Source of the DNA: Marsupella aquatica
Lineage: Eukaryota > Marchantiophyta
Length of the DNA stretch: 64,000 nt
Assembly: GCA_973895155.1 (NCBI GenBank)
Contig: OZ316894.1
Location: forward strand, 15,004,001-15,068,000
Direction of reading: 5' to 3'
Every line of letters starts with the position of its first letter. Within the stretch, counting starts at the first letter, position 1. The translations under genes were made by a program, and so were the position numbers. A model generated the notes under the pieces. The model saw only the letters and a program-made list of their open reading frames with translations, was not told the DNA's origin and did no database searches. Below, piece by piece: positions 32,168-42,897 of this stretch.

Positions 32168-33016
32168 TCACTCTCTCCCACCTTTGCTAAGCATACATCT
32201 TCGCTGAATCTTGGAGGGCCAGGCCTCAAAAATATCAAAGTCCCAAGCATTCTGTCGCTTCCCTCTAGCTGCTGATTCCAGAAGCCAATCAGGGGAAAGC
32301 ACCCAAAGATTGTTGTTCATGATAAAATCACGCACTGTTGTCTTAAAGAATTTTCTGCATATTTTCATGTATGACAGACCTACAACATGAGTGGAGGTTT
32401 CTGTTAGACTCTCCTCCATTGTCCCACCTAGCTCAACAACTATAGACTTGTACAGTCTGCACTTAGTCTCCCCAATTCCTTCTTCTGCAAATACCACATT
32501 GAACCCCTTCATAATGGTATTTCTCTCCTTGCCATGCTCATTCAATATAGCATCTGCACGCATAGGATGGTGTCCTATGTTGACAACAGGTCCATATTGG
32601 ACAGAAGCAAAGTTGGGTTTCTCTGCCGCTGCTTCATAGGCTTCCTTTTCAGCCAAAGCCTCTGCAGTGGCCTCCTCACTCTCCCACAACTCATATTGCT
32701 CAGTACTCTGTACACACCTATGTTTAACAGAATCGGTCAGCCAAGAGACTTCAACTACTTTTAGACCTTGGTTGGTAATGGCAGAATCAATGAAGGACCA
32801 TGACCACTTGTTCATCACATCCAGCCATGTCCCCGCAACAACATGTGTAGTCTGTGGAGTGATGTCCTTGACTTCAGTCCCATGGAACTCTGAGAATCAT
32901 TTTTGTACGATTGGCCAACTCACTTGGGTGAACCCATAGTGGCCAGGAATCAAAATGGCTTTGATTCCAGCCAATAGAGGCGGGTGGTCAACCTTTGTAC
33001 GTTTTCTAGAGGCCAT
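32168..33016 (-). pseudogene. Tandem-BRCT protein with one in-frame TGA
   Basis: From ATG 33016-33014 the frame reads MASRKRTKVDHPPLLAGIKA. A first BRCT-like unit runs to VVEVSWLTDSVKHR (WL is the conserved BRCT Trp region). A charged Glu/Ala linker follows, then a second BRCT with GFNVVFAEEG, STHVVGLSYMKICRKF and LWVLSPDWLLESAARGKRQ. It ends at 32168. One TGA at 32897-32899 interrupts the first BRCT (IVQK*FSEFHG); the open part downstream is 32168-32818. BRCT pairs bind phosphoproteins in DNA-damage and chromatin pathways. A CGA-to-TGA change would explain the stop, but readthrough or an intron cannot be excluded. It sits about 600 bp from the PHD ORF, same strand. Confidence 0.6.
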
Positions 33017-33614
33017 GTACACACGGGCCACCTAATCACTGCAGACCGGAAGATAATGCGTTCACCTGATAATCGGAGGGCCCTTAAAATGCTGCGTTTA
33101 TAACTTGGTCCAGTCCAGTCGTCTGGTGAGTCTCTGCTCCGATTCCAAACGGGAGAAATATTGGGACAAACGTACTAGACACCTGCAAGCATGCACCTCA
33201 TAGTTTGAATATGTGCCTTCACAATATTGAAGGTGACAAGTGCAATTGTTTTGTGATGCCACATACAGATGTTGTAAATGGGCAGACATTCAATGAGAAT
33301 ACAAAATGTTGGTACACTTTAAGGGAATTCTCGCAAATTAAATAGCCTTGTAACTTATATGCTCATAATGAGAAGTCCTGATTTAATTTAAGCAGTGTCA
33401 TGTAAGTCGTGATCAAAATGATTGCAGAGTTAAAAAAGTTCCTAGAAGGCTTAAGGGCAGTTTTTGAAGGCATGTACCCAGGAACAAGTAATGAACTTAG
33501 GGTACTTGTTGCCTAAGCATCCTCTCCTACAGAGGTCCTTCTTCTCAAAATTGGAATGTCTGCAATCTCCAAGGTATCCACATCAGGTGCACTATGCATG
33601 TATATTATTCAGGT

Positions 33615-34295
33615 TCAAAGCCAAGAAATGTGATCTCTCATGGGAGTGTGCAAAGTAGGATCTATGGCATGGCGATGACAATAGAAGATCCATCGATCAA
33701 CACCATGTGCAGAGTGATCATAGATGTGTCTGTCACAAGCATAGCCTTCTGCTTGACGCTCCTTCAAACAATGAAAGTGCCACATGGTGGGACACCTAAC
33801 ACAGTGGACTATGTCCACCCAGAAATCTTCATCGTGCTGACCACATGCCTTGCACTTATGAAGTGGGCAAGCTGTGGCAAGATCGGGCAAACATGAAAAA
33901 CAAAAGAACCTCACACAATATCTGTCAGGGCATTTCCTAACAAGTGGTGGAGCATCAACAGAGCCCTCATAAGACCCCAACTTCCCACACTGTGCACACT
34001 TAGCCTGCTTCTCCAAACAATCAGTGCACATCCAGCCTCCCTGGTGTGCTGACGGGAGGCCCACCCCTGGACAGTTGTTTTCTGCAGCAAGGTCAGACTC
34101 CGGGTTGAGGTGGAAATGCCTCATGCAAGGGCCCTCACATATGGCTAAGCCACCACCATCGTCACAAATGGCACAACAATGAGGTGCCTTCTGGAAAATC
34201 TGACTTGCGGAGAAGTTACTACCATCTGGCCCAACTACACCTGTGTTGCTCACCTCTGTCCCCCGCTTCTTGGCTCGGATTTTAGGGCGTGCCAT
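33615..34295 (-). CDS. EDM2-like tandem PHD zinc-finger protein (226 aa, intact)
   Basis: Start MARPKIRAKKRGTEVSNTG; basic N-terminus. The PHD cluster begins CAICDDGG...CEGPCMRHFH and continues WMCTDCLEKQAKCAQCGKLGS. Next come FFCFSCLPDLATACPLHKCKACG and HCVRCPTMWHFHCLKE, ending in YCHRHAIDP. Cys/His spacing and the CEGPCMRxFH phrase match the PHD block of plant EDM2, a chromatin protein that promotes expression of genes containing silenced transposons. The ORF is uninterrupted and intronless, without the other EDM2 domains. It lies inside the CACTA-bounded interval, in line with the BRCT and F-box ORFs. Whether it is element cargo, a captured fragment or a functional accessory factor is unknown. 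Confidence 0.7.
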   Translation of the reverse strand: MARPKIRAKKRGTEVSNTGVVGPDGSNFSASQIFQKAPHCCAICDDGGGLAICEGPCMRHFHLNPESDLAAENNCPGVGLPSAHQGGWMCTDCLEKQAKCAQCGKLGSYEGSVDAPPLVRKCPDRYCVRFFCFSCLPDLATACPLHKCKACGQHDEDFWVDIVHCVRCPTMWHFHCLKERQAEGYACDRHIYDHSAHGVDRWIFYCHRHAIDPTLHTPMRDHISWL

Positions 34296-34964
34296 GCCTA
34301 CGCATGAGACAGATAGTACAATTTAGCAGAGTGCACGGACAATACAATTTAGTGCAGTGTACAAAAAGTACAGTGTAGCATATAGACTAGAGTGGCAATT
34401 GCTACTGCAATGAAATGTTCACACACATGTGCAGAGTAGACATACTTTTTGGTTTGTTGAGCCCACACTAAAAACTGATCCCCTCGTACAATAGCTCCAC
34501 CTACACCTCAATTTTGTGGCTATGATTCACCAAAGGAGATCTGCAACAAGATTTAATGCATTTGAATCACATATAATAGTCGTGACATGTAAAATAGGCA
34601 TTTTTTGAACAGGATTGGTATCAAGCACTGTGATCAGGGTTGTAATTTATACATCCTAAATAGGCTATGATAGTGAATGAGACAAATAAGTTAGGCAGAA
34701 ATCACTTTTTCCAGGTTATCACATGGCCCATTAATTCCAGTCTTTGAAAGGAGACTTTTAAGTGAGCTTGCTAGCCTCTTAAATTAGGATATTGTACTTA
34801 GTGCAGCCATAATAGGATAAGTTATGTACTGTTGACCCTAAACCTTGGACCCAAAATTGGTCATAATTCAAAATCTTAAGTAAATATCCTCTCTGTTCAA
34901 GTCAAAGTGTTAAGTTATAGGTCAATGGTCTCTGGTTTGTGCATGCGGTGTGACAAGTGGTCCT

Positions 34965-35414
34965 CTAGAGCGTGTGATCCAAACATGTGTAGACACCAAA
35001 GTGACCGGTGGTGGGGTCTGGGAGGGCAGGACAAGTGACATCGCCAGGCACACTGCAGGATGGCGAGTGGTTCCAGATGATACATTGTGCTCTGTGAAAA
35101 AACCGACATCCAAGAGAACGGTCATCCAACTCTAGGCCAGAAGCCCTACAGGCAGGACAGTCATATTGGCAACTGTGCACACACCCTTGGGCCCTAATTT
35201 GTGGCGGGTCATGTATGAGAGACAGAAATACCAAGGATGTTGGGAAGGGTGGAGAAGCAGGTACAGGCCGGCTGTAGTTGTTCCTGGCAACAACTGGGTA
35301 CTCAAAGTACCATGCAGACTGGGCTGGAAGGATCCCAAGTCTGACATACTCAAGGCGCAACATCTCTGCCTTGCGTGCAAGCCGCACATGTTCAGCGTTG
35401 CGGGTCCTCACCAT
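34965..35414 (-). CDS. Hypothetical Cys-rich ORF (149 aa)
   Basis: An open frame starting MVRTRNAEHVRLARKAEMLR, with a Cys-rich middle (HSCQYDCPACRASG, CRFFHRAQC). The other strand is also open here and contains CCFCG, so the coding strand is uncertain. It is listed on the minus strand because its neighbours are. It could be an upstream exon of the PHD gene or a separate fragment. Confidence 0.25.
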   Translation of the reverse strand: MVRTRNAEHVRLARKAEMLRLEYVRLGILPAQSAWYFEYPVVARNNYSRPVPASPPFPTSLVFLSLIHDPPQIRAQGCVHSCQYDCPACRASGLELDDRSLGCRFFHRAQCIIWNHSPSCSVPGDVTCPALPDPTTGHFGVYTCLDHTL

Positions 35415-35680
35415 AAGTGTTGCTTTTGTGGAGATGTCGTGTGTTCACGTCCTCTGATAAGCACCTTCGATCAGCAAGGTGAGCAGGAGCTGTACTTGCC
35501 TCACCAACAGCAACCAACCTTAAATTATCAGTTCCCACTCATTGTGTCATTCCATTGGTTCCAGCTAGGGGTCATAGTGTAAACATAGCATGAAACACTC
35601 CTAATCAACTTGCTTACAAACTACAATATCCAGAAAGAGTGAAAGTCTCACCCTCCAGTGAGCAGCAGAGAGGTAGTTCA

Positions 35681-36211
35681 CTAGATGTGTTGATGTGCAG
35701 TTAAACCTCCACTATTGCTTACTTCTGGTGTATGCTGCTCAGAAGAAGACATATTAGTAGCAGCAAATTGCAAATAATGGCCATAAGCAAACCGTGAGAG
35801 TTTGCAGAATGCTACGACAAATCCATCACAGCAGTGCTCCACAGGAATGAAACCAAGCAAAATTTGGTGACCTCGGCCAATGACAAGGCCAATGTAGTGA
35901 ACAATCCTTGACCGATCAGGATATGGATTGGAATTACAATTAGTCAGCTCTTCTTCTTTGTTTTCTAACTCTGGGGGAAATGAGCATGACCAGGGAATTC
36001 TTTGAGAAATAGAAGTGCACAGGGAAAATGAAATTGGCTCATTCAGCTGCGCAAGACCGGCCATTGCAGCAAACTTGGACAGTTGTTCCGCAATACATAA
36101 AATACCCTGACTTACATGCAATCGATACAATCTGCTTCTGTTGGCTGTCCTACAGCTCACGGTAGTGCCGTTGGGATAGGGTAAGTGAATATTGCCATAG
36201 CTGAAGCACAT
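35681..36211 (-). CDS. Hypothetical ORF (176 aa)
   Basis: An open frame from MCFSYGNIHLPYPNGTTVSC to GGLTAHQHI. The middle (DRSRIVHYIGLVIGRGHQILLGFIPVEHCCDGFVVAF) looks folded and hydrophobic. No family recognised. It lies on the same strand as the PHD and BRCT genes, so it may be another cargo exon. Confidence 0.25.
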   Translation of the reverse strand: MCFSYGNIHLPYPNGTTVSCRTANRSRLYRLHVSQGILCIAEQLSKFAAMAGLAQLNEPISFSLCTSISQRIPWSCSFPPELENKEEELTNCNSNPYPDRSRIVHYIGLVIGRGHQILLGFIPVEHCCDGFVVAFCKLSRFAYGHYLQFAATNMSSSEQHTPEVSNSGGLTAHQHI

Positions 36212-39200
36212 TGAGCTTGCAGCAAGAAGTGAAGGAGCATGGCCAAAAGCAGAAAAGACAGACAGGTTTTACAAGAAGAAACTAACAACCGCCAATCTGC
36301 TCAAATCCGTTGCATAGATCAAACCCTCCAAACTACACAGCCCTCCTTTGAAAACAATCCAATGTGCTTTGGCTGGTGGATGACAAGGACTGGGAGAAGA
36401 GGAAACGTCTACACAATCAATCCCAATGACGGGACACAGAGACCAGGCACAGAGAGGATTTGTGCTTAGACAAAAACCACAAATTGTAGCATGGGCGCCA
36501 TAGCATTGGGCGGCAATGGGAAGAATTATATCAAATGAGTGGACAGAGAATGAACAGTCCGGTTATAGGCAAACAGCGACTGATGCCCTGATGCAATGAA
36601 ACACGCATTGACATAGCGGAGGGACATAAAAACTACATAAGCCAACTTACTGACCTTTTAAGGCCCACAATTTCAAGGGGAGGGACAAAGACAGCAATAA
36701 CAGATGCAGAGACAAAGCTGTACTCTGTCAATTGAGTAGGCAAGTGGGTGGGTGAAGATCAACAACCAATGTAGCAGCGCAACCAGAGTAGCAACAAAGA
36801 AGCAGGTTGCCCTCAGTCTCCTATTTTTCAAGCAGCTCGTGCTCGCGGTCAATCTCCTATTCTGCAAGCAGCTCACGCTCGTCCCTCTTGTTCTGCAAGC
36901 AGGTCATTCTTGTCGGCGATGGTGCAAGCTGTCCTCCTAAACTCTGACACTCAAAATGAAAAGACCAAGCACCTCCAATCTGTTTGATCCCTTCCGCAAG
37001 CAGCCGAGCGGCAGATGATAATGTAGGGATCAAGAACCAAGTGCCAGGCGGACATTGCACAAAATGAGGACCGGGGGCAGAGACAAAATCTACCGAAATC
37101 TACCGAAATCTACTTCTTGGGGTCCAGCCCACGGATGGACATCATGCAAGGTGGTCAAAAATGGTAAGTGCAATTGTTGGAGAGCTGTACTCGCGATTAC
37201 TAACGGTGCATCCACAAAACGCGTCATCAAGTTGTCAGTGCGGCCACAACAATTTTGACAGTCTCAGGATCACAGGTCCACAAACAAGTTGCAAATGAAG
37301 ACACACAATGTCCAGGAGGGAAAGTCCGCAACACTAACCCTTTGTAAAGCCCCCGAGCTTACCTTCTAGCTGCCGACGCAAAGAGAAAACCTACTCGGAC
37401 ACTGAAGCAACCCTAAACTCAAAGTCTCACCTTAGCGCAACAACTCCTGGATTGGATTCAGCTAGCTCAGGCTCAATGAAGCATGTCGCCTCGGGCTCTC
37501 CGGATCCTCCCAAGGCAGCAAACAAGTTAGGGTCCACGGTCCTTGTACCTTCACCGCACCGTTGTGTCCTTCCCAATGCCTCCTCTGTAGTTGCGTCTTG
37601 TCTGCAACTCTACAGCTCCCCGTGTTGCTCTGCCGCACTTAGTTATATTCCAACGCCCGATCGTGACCAAAAAGAGTTTTCTCCTGCTGGACAGCACTAG
37701 GCATTTGTTCAATCTCTTGATCACGCGTAAGCAGCTACAGGTATGAATCACTCAGTTGGCAGCTCAATACGCTTACAGCAAGAGGGCGCAATAGGTAGAA
37801 GCTCGCGCTACCTAGACCAGCACAAGGACAAAGCATTAACATTGAAACTGTACCATGGAGCTGGAGAAAACCACAGAGTAATTGAAGCCTAACAATACCC
37901 TTCTTAGCTCCCGACTCCAAACTCTCGGCTCCCAGTTTGCAAGAACAAGCACTATGAAAATATGGATTCCCACATTGACTGTGTCCGCAGAACAGATGCA
38001 ACCCGCATGCAACTTCACCAGCTCAACGGCAGCTTGACAACTGAAGGACCTCCCAATGAGCCTCACGGCCTCCCGATGCTCGTTATGGGTGCAGCAAAAG
38101 GGTCTATACCACAACTGTGACCGAGATTGTCACCCAAAACCTTGAAGAAACCCCAACCTCCGACTCCTCAAACTCCGACAAGCTCCTCACGAACGTTGCA
38201 GCAGCCACAACCTTCTTCGCCCTACCAGCCAAAAACTAAATGTCCCTAAAGGAGATCGAGCAGGAATGCAGGTCTATGAGTAGACTGCAAGCGCAAGGTT
38301 AGATCACTGCAACTGCCTGAACACTGCTCCTCGAGAGCATAAATGTGGTGCGTCCCATGGCTCCCTAAACCCAAGAAACCCCCCAGCTCAAGCCGATTCC
38401 CGCAGGTTTCGTGCTTGGCGAGGCCGTTTCCGCGGCTTAGCGGCATGGGACGCTGCTAACCTTCTACTACTACTATTAACATTTTACACACATATACTGG
38501 ACAGATCCTTCATCGGGTCATGAGATACGTAGCCGGCCTAATATAGGCCTTCCCCTGTCTTCCCCTGTCTTCCCCTCCGTCTTGTTAGGTATGTTTGGAT
38601 TCCGCCGCCGGAATGATCCCCAATAGGCTTGGTTAAGCCGCTAAGACCTCTCTTAGCTCGACACATCCAACTCTCACTCCCCTGCTTACTTTCCTTCCTT
38701 CTGTTGATGTGGGCACTCTTCACACAAGTTAATGCGACACACAAATAGCAAAATGACTCATTCTGACTGAGTCATACCATGCACTTGCCATACAAACAGT
38801 ACATCTCATACACAAGTTCTGCGAACTAAGCCGTGAGGCCAACTCTATTCAGCTCTTAGGCATGAGGAAACATGAATATACACAAGGGTCACTGTATGAC
38901 TAACCGAGAGCTTCTCGTACTACTTGATCCCAGCCCGGCTGGTGCAAACTAAAAACTTGCTAAAGAAGAGGCCCTGAGCTCCCCGCTGCCCAGGTACTTA
39001 TCCTGGTAGTGGATCCGCCATTCTTTGCATCGTAAGCCTAATCTACTTAACAGTAATCTACTTGCCCGAATCTACCTATGTACAGCAAGGCAGGAGCACA
39101 AGTGTTGCTCCTACCAGTGGGACCGCAATCCCACTAAGCTAAGTGTCAGGGCCGCTCCTGGTTCTGATCCTAATCCTAAACGTGGAGATCCGCGCCCGCC

Positions 39201-39264
39201 CTGCCCACTCACGCCTCCTCCCTCCACGTCCGCCCTCCCTAAAAGGAACGGCGCCCTTGCACCG
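36212..39264. other. Noncoding stretch, no supported gene
   Basis: Only short, overlapping frames on both strands with no recognisable motif. A 10-bp unit (TCTTCCCCTG) is repeated three times near 38550-38577. It may hold the 3' part or LTR of the gag-like unit that follows, but no matching terminal repeat was found around 39265-42897. Confidence 0.4.
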
Positions 39265-41553
39265 TCACGACACCGGTGGTGGATCCTTAATGGACGCCCC
39301 CAACGCTTCCTCCTCAGCCACTGCCGTAGGCTCATTCCCTGACAGATTACCTGCCCTTGACTGAGTCAACTCTCCATCGGCCTGACTGGGTCCACCATCG
39401 GCGTCGGCATCGGCTCGAGAATCGGTTACAGCCTCAGCCTCGGCTACGGTCTCCCCGGCCTGCTCAAGAGGCGGATCTGGAATACTGGCCTCCTTACTGA
39501 GTAGTTCGGCTTGGGCCGCACCATCCCTACCTGTGATCATAGCGGGATCTATTGCCGTATTCATGTCGGAGGATGGTGCTGGTTCTACCTCTTTGGTCAC
39601 CACGGCTTGTGGAGTCGGATTACTCCTTGACCCTGAAGGTTTCCGCTTTTTCTTCTTTTCTGGTTCGGCAGCTGGTCCCTTCCCCTTCCCACTTACCTCC
39701 GGCACTGGTGCAGTTGGCGCGGCTTTTTCTTCGGCCAGTACCACTCCTGGTAACTTGGTTGCCCCAATTGGAGTTGGGCCTGATGAAGACAAGCACCTAA
39801 ATACTGCGGCTTGTTTCTTCAGCCGCTCCGTTTGGTTGTCGGCCCGCCGCTGGAGGTTCTCCATCTTCCTCGTGATTTCCTCCAACTCCTCCTGGGTCTC
39901 ATCCAGGTCCTTGCGTGCCTCCTCTAGTTCCTTCTGGGCTTCCTCCCGTTCTTGTTTCAAGGTAGTCCTCTCCTCCTGGGTTGCTTTTAGCTCCTTGTCG
40001 AGCTCTGCAATGATGACAGACTCCATCTGGTTCATCTTGGCGTAAGTCTGTTCGAGCATCTCGTCCTTCTCCCTTAGGTCGGCCTTGAAGCTGGCCGTCA
40101 GGGACGCAAGCTCCTGCTGCAGCGCCATAATCCCTTGATAGGATTTCCCTAACTCGGCCTCCTTCTGCTCAAGGGCTCCGCGGATTTTCTTGAGCTCCCC
40201 TTTCAACGCCCATTCCTTTCTTTGGGTCTCCGCCATGGCCCGGCTGTTGGCTGTTATGTGGGCCTCCTCTGTATTCTTCAGCTCTTGCTTCCACTTCTCC
40301 CTCTCTTTGATCGTGTCGGCCAACTCTTCCTGCGTCTGAGTCAGTTTATCCTTGATATTCTGATTATCAGCCTGCGCGGTGTCCAACTGCCCCTGCATGA
40401 TGTTCAGCTCATGTCGTTTAATCCGCAGTTCATCTTGGGCTTTCTTGGCCGTCCTTAGATCTTCAATCTCGGCTTCCATCCTCCTAAGCCGCCGAATGAC
40501 CTCGTCCGTCTTGCTTCTCTCTAAAGCCACCGCTTCTTCTAATTGGTGCTTCTCCAACTGCTCCCTATGGAAAAAGGGTCCTACCTCCAACTCCTCTCCA
40601 AAGATGCCGAGCGCAAGTTCCCCACACATCTCACCATACTCCATGGCTCTATTCTTAGCGTAGGTGGAGTAAGTAGAAGTGATCGGCATCGCCCATCGCG
40701 GCCTCTGCTCCCAAGCCGTCCTGCGGATCTCTTCAATCGTGGCTAGAGGTTTGCTTCCTTTTTTGGCTAGCCGCCTGATGTCCTCCGGCCAATCTCCTCC
40801 TGGTAAATCCTTTTCCTTAGCCAGGGCGGCCTCCTCCTCCTGCTTGATTCGCTCCTGAAATTCCTGCACCGTCTGTTTTATGCCGTCGAAGCTCGGGGGA
40901 GCAACATCTGGTGGGGGAGACTCAGGGCTACTCTGCTGGTTGGGGTCCCCTCGCACTACCCTTGGAAGTGTGGGGACAAACCGGCCACAGGTCCTTACTC
41001 TTGGAACGTGATGGTCCGACCCATAGCCGGAATTATCATGGCTGCAGTCCTCCACTGCCTCCTCTACCTCTTGGACGTCCGGCTTCTCCCTCTCCTCTTC
41101 GTCGGTAGGAGCTTCAGGCAATTCTGCCTCAGATTCGGAGCTTGAGGTTCCCACGTACATTCGAACACCTGGCTTGGATTCCGGCCTGATTCTCTCCTTG
41201 TCTCCAGCAAAGGGGTTTTCTCTTGTGAGCCGGTGTAGGCCTACCTCTATAGTAGTGTCCTGCATTGTTGCCATTGTTGTTGTTGTTGCCGATGCCGATT
41301 TCTTTTCTTTCTCCAGTAGTTTCAGCAGACTCTGCATGCCTGGTTGCTGTATCGGCAAGTCTTCCTTCCTGGGCCTAAACACCTGCTCGATCGTAGGACT
41401 AACAGGTGGTTGAGGCTTCTCAGCCAACGGCCTCGGCGTTGGAGCTTCCTCGGGTGCCCTTACCTGCAGGGGAAGTACCGGGGCAAAAGTCTGACCTCTG
41501 GCATACCGGCACAACAGCGGCATGTGATAGCCCAGCCGCGACACGCTCCCCAT
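39265..41553 (-). CDS. Coiled-coil protein (762 codons), downstream half of a gag-like unit
   Basis: Starts MGSVSRLGYHMPLLCRYARG. The N-terminal third is Pro/Glu-rich. A long coiled-coil follows, about residues 340-600 (EEAVALERSKTDEVIRRLRR, KELKATQEERTTLKQEREEA, LEEARKDLDETQEELEEITR). A disordered, Lys-rich and acidic tail ends it (PEKKKKRKPSGSRSNPTPQA). It is in the same frame as the 444-codon ORF upstream, separated by a single TAG and three codons. Such domain-plus-coiled-coil pairs are typical of accessory or gag-like ORFs of large plant LTR elements. No RT or integrase is nearby, so it would be a non-autonomous or truncated element. Confidence 0.55.
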   Translation of the reverse strand: MGSVSRLGYHMPLLCRYARGQTFAPVLPLQVRAPEEAPTPRPLAEKPQPPVSPTIEQVFRPRKEDLPIQQPGMQSLLKLLEKEKKSASATTTTMATMQDTTIEVGLHRLTRENPFAGDKERIRPESKPGVRMYVGTSSSESEAELPEAPTDEEEREKPDVQEVEEAVEDCSHDNSGYGSDHHVPRVRTCGRFVPTLPRVVRGDPNQQSSPESPPPDVAPPSFDGIKQTVQEFQERIKQEEEAALAKEKDLPGGDWPEDIRRLAKKGSKPLATIEEIRRTAWEQRPRWAMPITSTYSTYAKNRAMEYGEMCGELALGIFGEELEVGPFFHREQLEKHQLEEAVALERSKTDEVIRRLRRMEAEIEDLRTAKKAQDELRIKRHELNIMQGQLDTAQADNQNIKDKLTQTQEELADTIKEREKWKQELKNTEEAHITANSRAMAETQRKEWALKGELKKIRGALEQKEAELGKSYQGIMALQQELASLTASFKADLREKDEMLEQTYAKMNQMESVIIAELDKELKATQEERTTLKQEREEAQKELEEARKDLDETQEELEEITRKMENLQRRADNQTERLKKQAAVFRCLSSSGPTPIGATKLPGVVLAEEKAAPTAPVPEVSGKGKGPAAEPEKKKKRKPSGSRSNPTPQAVVTKEVEPAPSSDMNTAIDPAMITGRDGAAQAELLSKEASIPDPPLEQAGETVAEAEAVTDSRADADADGGPSQADGELTQSRAGNLSGNEPTAVAEEEALGASIKDPPPVS

Positions 41554-41562
41554 GCCGATTAC

Positions 41563-42897
41563 CTACTGCTCCTCCTTTAAGATCTTCTTCAATTGGTTGA
41601 GGAGGTACCCGTTGTAGTCCCGGCTTGGGTCTGGCCTTTCTGCCAGATAGACCTGTGCCTTGTCGATCTCTGCCCTCGGCAAGTTACAATGCATGGTCAC
41701 CCGCAAGAAGTCGATCATCTCTCCTATGTGCGGGTTGGTGCAGGTGTTCCGGAAGAAGCCATTCCTCGTTGATGGCCCGGGGAACGACCGGAACTCCTTG
41801 TCAGGCAAGGTCTTCCTGGTATCAACTTTGGTCTTATTGCCTATCGGCAGGCCAAACACTTCGGCAATTACCTTGGGAGTAAGATAGAAATCCTTCCCAT
41901 ATATCCTCGTGCAATTGGTCTCGGGTTCCCATGACCCCACGAATTCTAATAGGTCTGACTCCGGTACCTCCGGCTTCAGCCATGGTAATCTTACAAAGGC
42001 CTCCAAGCCGGATCCGGCCATGAAGCCTTGGTATCTCTTGGTCTGCATGGCCGTAAAGCATGCATCCTCCTCCCGTGCAAAATGTAGTTGCACCTCCACC
42101 GGTAGGGTTGCCGCCCAGCCTTTCCAGGTGTCATCCCTGGTTGGAATGGCCTTGATGGGATCGACCTCCTCCTCTTCGGCTTCTCCCTGCCTCCTGCTCT
42201 GCTGCTCGGCTGGCTTCTTTGGTGCCGCCGACCTCGTTCTTTTTGCCGGGGTGGCTTCATCGTTGACGGCTCCCTTCCTCTTCATCTCTGCTGCCGTGGA
42301 GGTTTCTCCTAGCACCGTTGCCTGGGTCCACCTTTCCGTGCTACCCTTTAATTCCCAGTGTATGTCGTTGCAGTTCTTGATGGCCTCTCGGATGCCGACG
42401 ACGCTGTCTTTGCAAAACAGAAGATCGTCGAGTTGATTGGAAGTAGGCGTCCACAGGAACTCGTCCTTGATGAGTTCGCCTCCTAAGAAAGCCGTCTTCT
42501 GCAGCTCCCACAATTGAGCGAGCTCCTGCCATTCTCGAGCTGCCCTTTCTGACTCCTCGTCCTCGTAAGTCTTGATGTACTCAGTTGCCTGTTCGAACAG
42601 GCATCCCCAGAAATGTGCCGCTTGATTGACGTTGCTCATACCCTCCTTAGGTCGATCATCGGTATCTACTCTCTCCCCGAGTGCTTGCCTAAGCAGCTGA
42701 CAGTAGTTGGCCTCCCGTAGTCGTCTGCCTAGTTCGTGCTCGCAAATGAGCCACCATCTCCTGCAAGCGCTCCTTACCCCTCTCCTCTGCCGGTCCTTCT
42801 TCCCGTTGATCCTTCCTAGCCGCCGACGCTTAACGCGCCCTAACCCTAATCGGGTTTTCACCCTCAGCCTTACCTCCGGCCTCGGCCCGGGTTCCAT
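41563..42897 (-). CDS. Plant-transposon-domain protein (444 codons), gag-like unit upstream half
   Basis: A basic N-terminus (MEPGPRPEVRLRVKTRLGLG) leads to a helical region, a basic Ala/Lys/Pro linker (TPAKRTRSAAPKKPAEQQSR), then a folded C-terminal part. That part includes FVGSWEPETNCTRIYGKDFY and LTPKVIAEVFGLPIGNKTKV, resembling the putative plant transposon domain found near LTR retrotransposons. It ends KKILKEEQ-TAG at 41563-41565, and the same frame continues into the coiled-coil ORF. Function unknown. No flanking LTRs were identified. It lies between the Gypsy-A insertion and the right CACTA end. Confidence 0.55.
   Translation of the reverse strand: MEPGPRPEVRLRVKTRLGLGRVKRRRLGRINGKKDRQRRGVRSACRRWWLICEHELGRRLREANYCQLLRQALGERVDTDDRPKEGMSNVNQAAHFWGCLFEQATEYIKTYEDEESERAAREWQELAQLWELQKTAFLGGELIKDEFLWTPTSNQLDDLLFCKDSVVGIREAIKNCNDIHWELKGSTERWTQATVLGETSTAAEMKRKGAVNDEATPAKRTRSAAPKKPAEQQSRRQGEAEEEEVDPIKAIPTRDDTWKGWAATLPVEVQLHFAREEDACFTAMQTKRYQGFMAGSGLEAFVRLPWLKPEVPESDLLEFVGSWEPETNCTRIYGKDFYLTPKVIAEVFGLPIGNKTKVDTRKTLPDKEFRSFPGPSTRNGFFRNTCTNPHIGEMIDFLRVTMHCNLPRAEIDKAQVYLAERPDPSRDYNGYLLNQLKKILKEEQ

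Noticed and set aside
35166-35582. Plus-strand 138-codon frame with CCFCG
   Set aside because: It overlaps the minus-strand Cys-rich frame, has no family match, and neighbouring genes are all on the minus strand.
36239-38446. Several 60-90 codon frames on both strands
   Set aside because: No motifs, overlapping opposite-strand frames and no codon-bias signal; not supported as genes.
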